From the NCBI RefSeq assembly GCF_051390635.1, contig NZ_JBPODT010000002.1:124001-188000 (forward strand): a stretch of DNA of 64,000 bases, in the 5' to 3' direction. A model generated the notes under the pieces. The model saw only the letters and a program-made list of their open reading frames with translations. It had not been told where the DNA came from and did not search any database. Made by a program: the position numbers and the translations under genes. This DNA is from Microbaculum sp051390635 (GTDB taxonomy: Bacteria > Pseudomonadota > Alphaproteobacteria > Rhizobiales > Tepidamorphaceae). This document shows, in pieces, positions 18,731-27,778 of the stretch; the first letter of the stretch is position 1, and each line of letters opens with the position of its first letter.

Positions 18731-19169
18731 GGGCGGTTGCCGTGGCTGACTCGGCGTCGCGTTGGATGCGTGCCACCATCGCCTTGAGACCGTTGGAGCG
18801 CTGCGAGCTCAGATGATCGCGAAGGCCCAACTTGTCGAAGATTTCGGTCGAACTGATACCGAGGATCTCGTTCGCCCGCCGCCCTGAATAGAGCGCAAGC
18901 AGGATTGCGATCAAACCGCGCACGATATGGGCATCGCTATCGCCGCGGAAGCTAAGCACCGGATCGTCGCCATCGGTAACCTCCGTCACCAGCCAGACCT
19001 GGCTGGCGCAGCCGTTGACCTTGGTCTCTGCGGTGCGTTCGGCGTCGCCCAGCGGCTCCAGCGTGCGGCCGAGCTCGATCACATAGCGGTAGCGATCCTC
19101 CCAGTCGTCGAGGAAGGCGAAATCGTCAAGGATGGTCTGGATCGGCGCGGTGCCTGCTGCATTGGTCAT
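18723..19169 (-). CDS. sufE: Cysteine desulfuration protein SufE
   Basis: This is a 148-residue cytosolic sulfur acceptor that takes persulfide sulfur from the SufS cysteine desulfurase for Fe-S cluster assembly. The active Cys lies in VNGCASQVWLV, with the following SDAHIVRGLIAILLALYSGR block typical of SufE. The ATG at 19169 gives the standard N-terminus (IQTILDDFAFLDDWEDRYRYVIELG). No other suf genes are near. Confidence 0.95.
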   Translation of the reverse strand: MTNAAGTAPIQTILDDFAFLDDWEDRYRYVIELGRTLEPLGDAERTAETKVNGCASQVWLVTEVTDGDDPVLSFRGDSDAHIVRGLIAILLALYSGRRANEILGISSTEIFDKLGLRDHLSSQRSNGLKAMVARIQRDAESATATALS

Positions 19170-19355
19170 GCCCCCGGATATAAGGCCCCCGGCCGGCGCT
19201 GCCAATTCCAATGGCTGATCAAATCCGCCGGTTGAGCCGGACAGGCCCCGTGCCGCGGGCGGTGAAGGGCAGGACACCGCCCGCGGCCGGGTCGTCGCGC
19301 CGTTAGGCCCGACGAAACGTGTGTACCCGAAGCCGGCTTTGGCCCGGCCTTGGGG

Positions 19356-19736
19356 TCAACCCTGGTTTTCCGGACCCTGCCAGGGAATATCCTTGTCTTC
19401 CTGCAGCAGCGTATCGATGCCGCCGTACACGGAAATCGTCTCGTCGGCGCCGCTGTCGGAATTCACCTCGACGATATACTCGTAGAGTTTCCTGGCGCCG
19501 TACTGAGCTTTCTGGCCGAAGACCTTCAGCGCCGCCGAACCGGTCTGGCATGTATCGGGATTGCGTTCGCAGAAGCCGGCGAGATCCGACATCGTGCTTT
19601 GCGCCGCCGAGAGCGCTTCGAGCGTGGAAACCTGGTTCGCGCTGTCCAAGGATTCCGTCTCCGACGTCACGGTTTCGCCCGTCGGGATGAACAGTATTAC
19701 CAAAGACAGCCAGAATGCTGTGCGAATGAGAAACAT
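19356..19736 (-). CDS. DUF5330 domain-containing protein
   Basis: This is a 126-residue protein with an N-terminal signal anchor MFLIRTAFWLSLVILFIP and the family segment ALSAAQSTMSDLAGFCERNPDTCQTGSAAL, which has two conserved cysteines. It then continues as AQYGARKLYEYIVE. It is found mainly in Hyphomicrobiales, often near sufE. Likely membrane-anchored or periplasmic; role unknown. Confidence 0.85.
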   Translation of the reverse strand: MFLIRTAFWLSLVILFIPTGETVTSETESLDSANQVSTLEALSAAQSTMSDLAGFCERNPDTCQTGSAALKVFGQKAQYGARKLYEYIVEVNSDSGADETISVYGGIDTLLQEDKDIPWQGPENQG

Positions 19737-20067
19737 GACGTCTGCCCTTTGTCTGTCGACACCGTCTCGCGCCGATCATGACGAGACCTTACGCGGGCGG
19801 ACTTGAGATCGACTTTGCCGAAAAGAGAAAATTTGAACTATTCGCCCGGCAGCGGCGCTCACGTCGGGGCATGGATGCCCGAAGTCTCCGGATCAAAAGG
19901 GTTTTCTGCCGTTATGTGGTTGTTAACCCTGATAAAATCACGGTCGATCTTGGCCTCGATTTAGCGTTCCCTTAAGGGGGCGCTGGCATAGTCCCTTCGT
20001 ACGGTCAATACCGTGATTTGCCCCGATTGCCATCCCGCCGGACGGTTAAGGGTGGTTGGAGTATTCA
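19737..20067. other. Gap of 331 bp between divergent genes
   Basis: This gap separates the DUF5330 gene from the histidine kinase. It contains AT-rich stretches around 19900-19975 that could hold promoters for either gene, but no convincing promoter pair, RNA or small gene was identified. Confidence 0.4.
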
Positions 20068-21873
20068 GTGCGCGTTTTCGAGTCCAATTCGCCGTTTTCC
20101 CGCATCGTAGCCTCAATGGTGCACGAGAGTGCACGGCACGATCCGATCCGAGCCGCCTTTCACGCCAGCTTCATTGCCACCAGGCTGATCGGCGGAATGG
20201 CCACGGTCGTGGTGCTGCCCGTCTACCTGGCGCTGTGGGGTGCCCCCGATCTGTTGGCGGCAACCTGCTTCGCGTGGCTGACAGCGCCGCTGGCGGTCGC
20301 CTTGTATCTGTCGCGCACCGGGCGACTTGCGGCGGCCCACCTGATGTCCGCCTCGACGCTGTCGGGACTGGTTGTCTTCGCATCGGCGTGGACCGGCGGT
20401 CCGACGTCCCTCTTCCTGCCGTGGCTGGTTGCGGTGCCCGTCGAAGCGGCGCTGTCCGGCTCCGCGCGGACTGTCGTAGCAGCCGCCGGAATCGCTGCGG
20501 CCGCGTTGCTCGCGCTTGTCGGGCTCGATGCTGCCGCGCTGCTGCCTGCGGCCCTTGCGTTTCCTGTTCCTACCTGGTCTCTCGCGCTGCTGGGCGCCCT
20601 GCCGGCGCTTCTCTATGCCGGGCTGCTGGCGGCCCGCGGCGGTGCGATGGCCCGGGCGCTCGCCGAACACCAGCGCGCCGGCGGAGACCGCCTGCGGACG
20701 ATCGTCGACGCCGCCGGTGATGTCCTGCTCACGTTGCGCCGCAACGGCAATGTCACCTATTCCAGCGACGCCGCGCAGGTGTTGCTGGGCACCAGTGGTG
20801 CGGAACTCGACGGCGACGGCTTGTTCGCCAGGGTGCATGTCGCCGACCGGCCCAACTACCTGACCGCGCTCGACGATGCGGCGGCCGGCCGCCCGTCGGA
20901 CGTCGAGTTCCGCGTTCAGCGCGGGCTGCCCGACGGTGCGCAGGACTATGTGTGGGTCGAGATGAGATGCGGTCCGATACCAGGCGAGCCCGGGGCGACC
21001 CCGGATATCGTTGGCGTATTGCGCGAGGTGAACGAGCGCAAATGGGCCGAAATCGCGTTGAGCGAAGCCCGCGAGGAAGCCGAAAGCGCTAACCTCGCCA
21101 AGGGCCGCTTCCTTGCCAACATGAGCCACGAACTGCGCACGCCGCTGAACGCCATCATCGGGTTCTCGGAGATCCTGACCAGCGAGCTCTACGGCCGCAT
21201 GGACAACGAAAAGCACCGCGAGTATGCCGAACTGATCCACGAGAGTGGTGACCACCTTCTCGAGGTCGTCAACGACATCCTCGACATGGCGAGGATCGAG
21301 GCTGGCAATTTCGATATTCATCCCGAGCCGGTCGACGTCGCCGAGCTGATCGACGGTTGCCGCAAGATGGTGGCGGGCGACGCCGAAGCCGCGAGTCTGC
21401 GGATCGAGACCGACCTGCCGTATTCCATGCCGGAGCTTTGCGCCGATCGTCGCGCCTGCAAGCAGGTGGTGCTCAATCTGCTGTCGAATGCGGTGAAGTT
21501 CTCCCGATCCGGGGGGCGCATCGTCGTCGGCGCCTATCGCGACGGCGACGGGGTGGCCATATACGTCGCCGACGAGGGGATCGGCATCCCGCGCCACGAG
21601 ATTGCCCGTCTCGGTGATCCGTTCGTGCAGCTCAGGGAGACGTTCGATCGCCGCCATGCCGGCACGGGACTGGGGCTGTCGGTGGTCAAGGGTCTGGTTG
21701 TGCTGCACGGTGGCAAGGTGGATATCGAGAGCGAGCTTGGTCTCGGCACGCGGGTGACGGTGCGTCTGCCGCGCAGCGCGCTGGCGCAGGCATCTGCGGA
21801 AGGCGCGATAGGGCCGGACGCGCAGCCGGAAACGTCGCCGGACGCGACCGGCGCGATCAAGCTGCGCGCTTAG
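20068..21873 (+). CDS. PAS-domain sensor histidine kinase
   Basis: This is a 601-residue hybrid-free histidine kinase. Residues ~30-200 form about six membrane helices. A PAS fold follows (LRTIVDAAGDVLLTLRRNGNVTYSS) with a PAC-like end (REVNERKWAEIALSEAREEAE). HisKA carries the phospho-acceptor His354 in NMSHELRTPLNAIIGFSEIL. HATPase_c has N (LNLLSNAVKFS), G1 (VADEGIGIP), and G2 (GTGLGLSVVKGLV). The overall type is like alphaproteobacterial PleC/DivJ-family kinases. The start is GTG 20068 with GGAG six bases upstream. No cognate regulator lies next to it. Confidence 0.93.
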   Translation: MRVFESNSPFSRIVASMVHESARHDPIRAAFHASFIATRLIGGMATVVVLPVYLALWGAPDLLAATCFAWLTAPLAVALYLSRTGRLAAAHLMSASTLSGLVVFASAWTGGPTSLFLPWLVAVPVEAALSGSARTVVAAAGIAAAALLALVGLDAAALLPAALAFPVPTWSLALLGALPALLYAGLLAARGGAMARALAEHQRAGGDRLRTIVDAAGDVLLTLRRNGNVTYSSDAAQVLLGTSGAELDGDGLFARVHVADRPNYLTALDDAAAGRPSDVEFRVQRGLPDGAQDYVWVEMRCGPIPGEPGATPDIVGVLREVNERKWAEIALSEAREEAESANLAKGRFLANMSHELRTPLNAIIGFSEILTSELYGRMDNEKHREYAELIHESGDHLLEVVNDILDMARIEAGNFDIHPEPVDVAELIDGCRKMVAGDAEAASLRIETDLPYSMPELCADRRACKQVVLNLLSNAVKFSRSGGRIVVGAYRDGDGVAIYVADEGIGIPRHEIARLGDPFVQLRETFDRRHAGTGLGLSVVKGLVVLHGGKVDIESELGLGTRVTVRLPRSALAQASAEGAIGPDAQPETSPDATGAIKLRA

Positions 21874-21894
21874 AACCGAACAGGGAATCAGGCC

Positions 21895-22740
21895 ATGTTG
21901 GGCAGGCTTATCGGAGTGGTCATTCGCAATCCTCTCGGCGTGCTCGCCGCCGCGGCCGTCGTCGGCTCGTGGGGCGCGATCTCGGTGAATGCGATGTGGC
22001 TGCAGACCGGGCCGCATCCGGCCCCGTTCCTCGGCCGCGACGCGCTCGTCGGCATTCCGGCGAAACTGCCGCCGACCAGGCCCGATCGCCAGGTGACCAA
22101 GATCGATCCCGCCAGCGCGGAGGACGCCGACCGCGCCCGCCTCGTCGCCAGGCAGATGGCGTTGACGCGCGATCTCCAGATCGAGCTGGCGCGACGCAAC
22201 TTCTATACGGGCGGCATCGACGGCCAGTACGGCCCGCGCACGGAAGCCGCTATCCGCGACTACGAGCGCATGGCAAGCCTTGCCGACACCGGCCAGCCCT
22301 CCGAGGCCCTGCTGGCCCATGTACGCATGTCTACGCTGCAAGCCCCGCCGCAGCCGGTCCCGAGCCCGGTGCGTCCGGTGCCGGGAAACGAGGCGGCCAC
22401 GGGCCCGGCGACACCCGTCCATGACGGCGACCCGGTGGCCGCGCTGATCGAGCAGGCCGACGAGGCCGAACACAGCGCGACAGCCGCCCCGGAACAATCG
22501 GCTGCGGCGCCTCTCCCGGCGGCTTCCCCTGCGTCCGATACTGATGCGCGTGTCGAGGCGGTCCAGGCGATTCTCGCCGATCTCGGCTACGCGCCGGGCT
22601 CCATCGACGGGCGCTTGTCGTCCTCGACGAAGCGGGCGATCGAGGACTTCGAGGTCGATCGGGGCATGCCCATGACCGGCCAGATATCGCCGAGGCTCCT
22701 GCAGGAACTCACCGCGGTCTCGGGCGTGCCGCTCGGCTGA
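21895..22740 (+). CDS. Membrane-anchored peptidoglycan-binding protein
   Basis: This is a 281-residue protein. An N-terminal anchor (LGVLAAAAVVGSWGAISVNAMW) is followed by two PG_binding_1-type repeats: residues ~85-145 (RRNFYTGGIDGQYGPRTEAAIRDYER) and ~220-275 (DLGYAPGSIDGRLSSSTKRAIEDFE). A Pro/Ala/Glu-rich linker separates them. It starts 21 bases after the kinase and is probably co-transcribed, which may link cell-wall sensing to the kinase (inference). Confidence 0.88.
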   Translation: MLGRLIGVVIRNPLGVLAAAAVVGSWGAISVNAMWLQTGPHPAPFLGRDALVGIPAKLPPTRPDRQVTKIDPASAEDADRARLVARQMALTRDLQIELARRNFYTGGIDGQYGPRTEAAIRDYERMASLADTGQPSEALLAHVRMSTLQAPPQPVPSPVRPVPGNEAATGPATPVHDGDPVAALIEQADEAEHSATAAPEQSAAAPLPAASPASDTDARVEAVQAILADLGYAPGSIDGRLSSSTKRAIEDFEVDRGMPMTGQISPRLLQELTAVSGVPLG

Positions 22741-22931
22741 CGCGGCAGACACGCGGGGCAGCGTCATGATCGGTTCGGAGCGGGATATCCCTCCGGGCGC
22801 GACTGCACCGCCGGTCCCTGCGCGCCGGGATGGTCTGCGTCCCTGACTGTGAACGGGCAGGGTGCGCTCCCATACCCCGACCGGCTACCGTGGGAGCCGG
22901 GAGACAACCACGTTCCGTCGGAGGATATGTT

Positions 22932-23279
22932 TTGCGGTTGAAATCGGCAATCTGGGTCTCGGCCTACGTGCGGCGGCTGTCGGCCGAAGGCATACCCGTC
23001 GCCGTGATGCGCCGCGGCGCGGAGGAGGCCGGCGCGATCTTCATCAAGATCAACCGGCTCGACGGGACCGCCGACGTTTACGGCCCGGCGCCGCAGACCG
23101 CCTTCGAGGAAGACCGGCCACTCGAACGGTTGTGGTCACGGGCGACCGGCACCGAGCCCGTGGAGGACGCCAGGGCCGAGGAATATCTCGCCAGGCAACG
23201 CCGTTTCGATCCAGACCTGTGGGTGGTCGAGGTGGAGGAGCGGACTGGCCGCCATCTCCTGGAGCAGGTTATCGACTGA
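22932..23279 (+). CDS. DUF1491 family protein
   Basis: This is a 115-residue protein. The start is a TTG at 22932 with GGAGG seven bases upstream; frame continues upstream without support. The family pattern is clear: RLKSAIWVSAYVRRLSAEG, GAIFIKINRLDGTADVYGPA and a C-terminal RFDPDLWVVEVEERTGRHLL. DUF1491 proteins are small alphaproteobacterial proteins of unknown function. Confidence 0.88.
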   Translation: MRLKSAIWVSAYVRRLSAEGIPVAVMRRGAEEAGAIFIKINRLDGTADVYGPAPQTAFEEDRPLERLWSRATGTEPVEDARAEEYLARQRRFDPDLWVVEVEERTGRHLLEQVID

Positions 23280-23310
23280 ATGCGACAGGGGCCGGCGGGC
23301 GTCGTCGGGT

Positions 23311-24456
23311 TCAGGAGCCCGTGCGGCGGCTGAGATCGGCGACGACATCCTCGAGCCTGCGCGGAGCGCCCGCGGCCGATCGGGGTGCCCGCGCCGACGG
23401 ACGCGCCACGCTCGGCTCGTGCCGGGCGGTCGTCCCGCTCGCGGGGGCGGCGCTCCAGAGGCCAACGACATGCCGGGCGACGGCGGGCGTCAGGCTCTCA
23501 GCCAGGCCGGCCAGCGTACGCAGGACGTCGTAGGAACGGCCTGCTTCGGTCACGGTCAGCAGGATGATGCCGGTAGCCTGATCGGGGGCGATGCCGGCGG
23601 CGCGCGTCGCAACGGTCAGAGGCTCGCCATGCAGGTCGCCGACGATACGGGCGCCGAGTTCGCGCGGCAGCGACAGCGTGCTTGCGAGCCGATGGGCGAT
23701 CTCGGCCCGCTCGCCGACGGCGGCCAGCGCAAACAGGGTCTCGCCGAGATCCACGCCGGCATGATGGGGATGCGTCCGCGCTCCGGCTTCGCCGCCGCCG
23801 TGCCGGTTGGCGATCCGCTCCAGGATCGCCCGCCGCGCATCGTCCTCGACCAGCCAGAAAAGCCGTGCCAGTGCATCGTCCGAGAGTTCGGCGCTTTCGA
23901 TCAGCCGTCGTGCCGCCGAGCGGGGCAGGTTCGGTATGGCGGCGATGCGCTCTGCCGTCGCCTCGTCGACGGCTGCCGTTTGCGTCAGCGCCAGCGATGT
24001 GGCGATCGCCGGATCCTGCCTGTCGACCAGCGCGGATACGATTTCGGCCGTGAGGTCGGTCCGCGAAGCCATGGCGCGCGCCTTTTCCTCGCTGTCACCG
24101 ACGGCAACGTCGTAGAGGTCTTGGGTGGTCAGCACCGGGCTGTGGCGCAGCATCGGCGCGGCGATCTCCGCTGAATCGGCGATCATGAGTCGGGCTATAT
24201 CGGGGCTGACGAGTTCGCAGGGGGCGAGGCGGCGCGATATGGTGGCGCGGATCTGCGGGCTCACACGGGGGAACAGGGCTCCCATCAGCTCGCCGAAATG
24301 GGCCGGTACGTGCCGGTCGCCGCGGCGGGCCGTTTCGTGAATCAGGTCGGTCAACGTGTTCAGCGCGGTCGCGCGCACATCGTCGGCTTCGATCATGCGG
24401 CTGCCGATCAGCGTCGACAGCGCATCCTGAAATCTTTCTTCGAAACCCTGATCCAT
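23311..24456 (-). CDS. DUF2336 domain-containing protein
   Basis: This is a 381-residue helical repeat protein. Repeating ~35-residue helix pairs with ALVDRQDP, IAAIPNLPRSAARRLIESAELSDDALARLF and similar elements are typical of DUF2336, found in alphaproteobacteria and thought to be HEAT-like. The C-terminal ~45 residues are low complexity. It is convergent with DUF1491 and divergent from the small gene at 24614. Function unknown. Confidence 0.85.
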   Translation of the reverse strand: MDQGFEERFQDALSTLIGSRMIEADDVRATALNTLTDLIHETARRGDRHVPAHFGELMGALFPRVSPQIRATISRRLAPCELVSPDIARLMIADSAEIAAPMLRHSPVLTTQDLYDVAVGDSEEKARAMASRTDLTAEIVSALVDRQDPAIATSLALTQTAAVDEATAERIAAIPNLPRSAARRLIESAELSDDALARLFWLVEDDARRAILERIANRHGGGEAGARTHPHHAGVDLGETLFALAAVGERAEIAHRLASTLSLPRELGARIVGDLHGEPLTVATRAAGIAPDQATGIILLTVTEAGRSYDVLRTLAGLAESLTPAVARHVVGLWSAAPASGTTARHEPSVARPSARAPRSAAGAPRRLEDVVADLSRRTGS

Positions 24457-24613
24457 CCCGCGTCTCGCCTTTGGCCGCCACCACCATTGCGTTCACGGTA
24501 GTGGTTACCTGTTAGCGAACTGTTAACCCTGATGAATCGTTAATGCCGTTGTTCGGCTAGCCGGCGCGGACTCCGCGAGCGCCGGACCGACGCTCCGATT
24601 TGGGAGACGTACG

Positions 24614-24829
24614 ATGGCAGCGGTGCTGAAATTCAACAGCGACATGCGTCGAAGCCGGCGGCAGCCGGAGATTGGCGCGCGTTCGGCGGACAAGCCGGAG
24701 AAGATGGGTGAAGTCATCATTTTTCCCGGTGTGCGGATCGAACGCATGGAAATCGATCTGTCTCATCGCCTGGTTCAGGTTTCCGGGCCGGGCGAGGGGC
24801 CATCCGGTTCAACGGCGGACAAGCCCTGA
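24614..24829 (+). CDS. Small conserved-looking protein
   Basis: This 71-residue protein has a good GGGAG ribosome-binding site before ATG 24614. It contains a short hydrophobic strand motif EVIIFPGVRIERMEIDL followed by a polar tail, as in several uncharacterised rhizobial short proteins. It precedes the lipoprotein gene by 28 bases. No function can be assigned. Confidence 0.6.
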   Translation: MAAVLKFNSDMRRSRRQPEIGARSADKPEKMGEVIIFPGVRIERMEIDLSHRLVQVSGPGEGPSGSTADKP

Positions 24830-24857
24830 CCGGGTCCGGGAGTGTAGCAACGGCGGA

Positions 24858-25667
24858 ATGACGTCGGTGACTTTCGGGCGTGACGTCCGCGCTGTGCTCT
24901 CCGCCGTTATGCTCGCGGCGGCACTGACCGGCTGCGCCGCCGAGGCCGGCGATTTCGGGCGGCCCGTGAAGGGCTACGTCAACGATGTGCTGCTGCCGGA
25001 CATCGGCGATCGCATGGCGCGCAACCGTGGCGAGCCCGTATCCGACTTCATGCTCACCGACGACGAGAAGGAGCTGAGAGCCCGCTCCTACCGGTTCATC
25101 ATGCCGATCCATCTCGACGCCTTCAGGGCGCGCAACGAGACCGAGTGGGTGCGCACCCGTATCTGGCCCGATTCGCGTTGGCGTCCGGATCCGACGCTCT
25201 ACTACCGGCTGATGCGCAAGGACGGCTACCAGTCGAACTACGGGCGCTGGAATTCGATCATCGACGAGATCACCGCCGATATCCCGCTGGTCCTGCCCTA
25301 CTATGTGGTCTGGCAGGAGGTCTGCCGCACCGACCAGCAGCGCCAGGCCGCGCTGTCGCGCACGGTGATGCTGACGTCGGAGGAGGACGCCGATGCGCGG
25401 GCCCGCGTCTGGGAGAACCGCCGGGTCGCCGACTGGGCCGTCACGGGAATGCGCTGGCGCGTCGAGTCCTACGCCTATGCGATTCAGCGCACCGAGATCG
25501 AGATCCCGACCGGCAACTACGAAGCCGAGGCCGACGTCGCGCTCAATCGCCTGAAGAGCGAGGTCGAATGGCTTGCAGCAGGCGTCGCCGATCCCAATTG
25601 CGGTGGCGGAGCGATCGTCAGCAAGTCGCCGCCGCCCTACGACGGGCCGATGGTCTACAAGAGGTGA
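24858..25667 (+). CDS. Putative lipoprotein
   Basis: This is a 269-residue protein. The signal peptide ends in lipobox LTGC (AAALTGCAAEAGD, Cys about residue 25). The mature part is helical and rich in Arg, Trp and Tyr, with TDDEKELRARSYRFIMP and RMRW-like segments. It resembles uncharacterised lipoproteins of Hyphomicrobiales. The ATG at 24858 is selected because it gives the signal peptide directly. Confidence 0.75.
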   Translation: MTSVTFGRDVRAVLSAVMLAAALTGCAAEAGDFGRPVKGYVNDVLLPDIGDRMARNRGEPVSDFMLTDDEKELRARSYRFIMPIHLDAFRARNETEWVRTRIWPDSRWRPDPTLYYRLMRKDGYQSNYGRWNSIIDEITADIPLVLPYYVVWQEVCRTDQQRQAALSRTVMLTSEEDADARARVWENRRVADWAVTGMRWRVESYAYAIQRTEIEIPTGNYEAEADVALNRLKSEVEWLAAGVADPNCGGGAIVSKSPPPYDGPMVYKR

Positions 25668-25698
25668 TGTTTTCCTCGGGCCGTCGCGACTTCTCAGC

Positions 25699-25806
25699 CT
25701 CATCCTGAGGAGGCCGCTTCGGCGGCCGTCTCGAAGGATGTGCGGCGAGCACCGGCGGAAACCGCGCCCTTCGAGACGCCGCCTACAGGCGGCTCCTCAG
25801 GGCGAG
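25699..25806. repeat. Intergenic inverted repeat (BIME/REP-like)
   Basis: Two ~40-bp arms (25699-25738 and 25767-25806) are inverted copies of a CTGAGGAG...CGTCTCGAAGG element, each with its own short GC palindrome. It resembles the CCTGAGGA/TTCGAGACG repeats widespread in Rhizobiales intergenic DNA. It lies between the convergent lipoprotein and YcgN-family genes and may also terminate transcription. Confidence 0.85.
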
Positions 25807-25825
25807 CTTTCTTGGAGGTAGTTCC

Positions 25826-26278
25826 TCAAGCCTCCTCGAGCGGCCAGTCGACGATATGGTCTTCCAGGTCGGCCTCCGGCACGTCCTGCTCGCGCACCGT
25901 GCGCCCGCGCACGGAAATGCCGGCCATGTGCACCGTTTCCGGGTCGCCGGAGACGAGCGGATGCCACCAGTAGAGATCCTTGCCCTCGTATACGAGCCGA
26001 TAGGCGCAGGTCGGCGGCAGCCAGGTGATCCGGTCAAGCTCCTCCGGCGTCAGCGACACGCAATCCGGCATCAGTGCCGCGCGGTTCTTGTAGTCGGTGC
26101 AGCGGCAGGCCTGACTGTCGAGCAGCGCGCAGGCGACGTTAGTGTACCAGATCTCGCCCGTATCCTCGTCCTCGAGCTTCATCAGGCAGCACCGCGCACA
26201 GCCATCGCACAGCGATTCCCACTCGGCCGAGGTCATCTCGGCGAGGGGTTTGGTTTTCCAGAAGGGCGGGGTGGGCAT
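25826..26278 (-). CDS. YcgN-family cysteine cluster protein (UPF0260)
   Basis: This is a 150-residue cytosolic protein with the family's cysteine cluster: LCDGCARCCLMK, ACALLDSQACRCTDYKNR, and PDCVSLTPEEL. The WLPPTCAYRLVYEGKDLYWWHPLVSG block is also diagnostic. The cluster suggests metal or Fe-S binding, but the function is not established. The ATG at 26278 (MPTPPFW) is the normal family start. Confidence 0.92.
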   Translation of the reverse strand: MPTPPFWKTKPLAEMTSAEWESLCDGCARCCLMKLEDEDTGEIWYTNVACALLDSQACRCTDYKNRAALMPDCVSLTPEELDRITWLPPTCAYRLVYEGKDLYWWHPLVSGDPETVHMAGISVRGRTVREQDVPEADLEDHIVDWPLEEA

Positions 26279-26443
26279 GGGGGCATACGAGGTGATTACG
26301 CCAACTCTGAATGAAATATACGAAATCACGAAAACTGTGTCTGCCCGTCGCCGAATCTAAAGCCATCAACCGCTCTGGATTGGTCAAATCGGAACCATAA
26401 GATTCAGTTCATTTATTGCAATTATAACGCGAGTGGCGTCGGT

Positions 26444-27619
26444 ATGTCATTTCATGCGAGCGTTCCGCACGGGGCACCGAAATATATGTCTGGATTCATG
26501 CGAATTATATTCATCGCGTTGACAATCGTGACTGGTCCTTTTCTCGTTTCGATTGCGCAGTATGAAGCCCGCTTTATGCCTGGGCTCGCGTACGTCTTAT
26601 TGTTGCCGATCGCGTTTATGATCTCGGCGCTATTTGGCTACGCGTTGGTCGTTGTCGCTCCGCGGAACTTCGAGCAATTGCTGCGGACTTGCGGCGCGAC
26701 TTTTGTGGCCGGCCTGATTCTCCTGCCCCTTATCCCATTCAGTATAGCGGTTCCTTTTGCGATGGCGGCTGACCTGCAGCCGCTTGTGTTCCTGGTTGCA
26801 GGAGTGGGTATCGCAATTGCCGGGCTGGCGGTATTTACAGGTATTCTGAGGTCCGGTGTTTCTAAAAAACTGGAACTTAGTGTCTTTGCGGCCTTTGCTG
26901 GCTTATCATTCTGGTTATATCCGGCGTTTCGACTCGATGCTCCTCCATCGCCGGAGAATCTCTTCGGATTCTGGCCCGAGGTCATTGCGCTGGTCCCCGT
27001 CGTCCTGCTGGCGATCAGGTACGCACCCGCACGGATCGGCTTTGTTCGGGGCATTCTTCTGTTCGCGGCGTCGGTCGCTCCGGTCTATTTTCTGATCGCG
27101 TACAAGTCGTTGGTCGCAGAAGATAATTTCACCGACCTTAGAAGGGCGGCCCTTTGGCCGGTTCGCTTCGTTACGGATGCGTCGGACGACAGAAATCACG
27201 TAAACTACGTTGACGTCATAACCGAGTATGAAGAAGGCGAGCCCATCCGTATCGGCGAGCACTGGTATCGGTTCGACACATCCGGATCGGCGAAGGCGAT
27301 GCGGAACGCCAATATGCCGGAGGGCCGCAATGCGAGACTCTCAATCAGGGCCAAACCAAATAACTTTGGTTTGCCCGGGAACATGACCGAGGAAAATCGC
27401 ACCGTCGAAGTGATCATCAGCTACGCGCCGATTTACGGACTTCGCTATGTCGGCGGATCGGAAAATCCACGGGTGGTCTACGAGGACGTAATCGTTTCCA
27501 TGAGGCGAAATCGCGACAACCCTGGATGGCCGCCCAACCCCGTTATCGAGGACGCGCTGCGGAAATACATCGAGAACGCCCGCATTCCCCCACCGGCCGA
27601 AAACGCCGCTGCGAACTGA
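26444..27619 (+). CDS. Membrane protein of unknown function, lower GC than neighbours
   Basis: This is a 391-residue protein with about seven hydrophobic helices in residues 15-225 and a soluble C-terminal domain of ~165 residues that includes VDVITEYEEGEPIRIGEHWYRF. No family is recognised. Codons ending in A/T are frequent, unlike flanking genes, and the 5' flank is AT-rich, which suggests recent acquisition. Alternative in-frame ATGs at 26486 and 26501 lie just before the first helix; no strong ribosome-binding site decides between them. Confidence 0.7.
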   Translation: MSFHASVPHGAPKYMSGFMRIIFIALTIVTGPFLVSIAQYEARFMPGLAYVLLLPIAFMISALFGYALVVVAPRNFEQLLRTCGATFVAGLILLPLIPFSIAVPFAMAADLQPLVFLVAGVGIAIAGLAVFTGILRSGVSKKLELSVFAAFAGLSFWLYPAFRLDAPPSPENLFGFWPEVIALVPVVLLAIRYAPARIGFVRGILLFAASVAPVYFLIAYKSLVAEDNFTDLRRAALWPVRFVTDASDDRNHVNYVDVITEYEEGEPIRIGEHWYRFDTSGSAKAMRNANMPEGRNARLSIRAKPNNFGLPGNMTEENRTVEVIISYAPIYGLRYVGGSENPRVVYEDVIVSMRRNRDNPGWPPNPVIEDALRKYIENARIPPPAENAAAN

Positions 27620-27778
27620 AGCGCGGGCCCATCCCCGCTAACCAATCCCCTTTTTCCCCGCCTCACACTACCGTGAGACAGTGCGAATCCCTTGCCAAAA
27701 CCTGCTATGCTGCGCATCTAGACCGCGTGGGCGAGCGCGACTTTTCGCGGAAACGAGTGCGGACGGAGTTGTTAGGAC

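Noticed and set aside
20113..22767. Long open frame of 884 codons on the minus strand
   Set aside because: It is opposite the histidine kinase and peptidoglycan-binding genes, is dominated by Arg/Ala/Gly/His and has no domain; it is a by-product of GC-rich codon bias.
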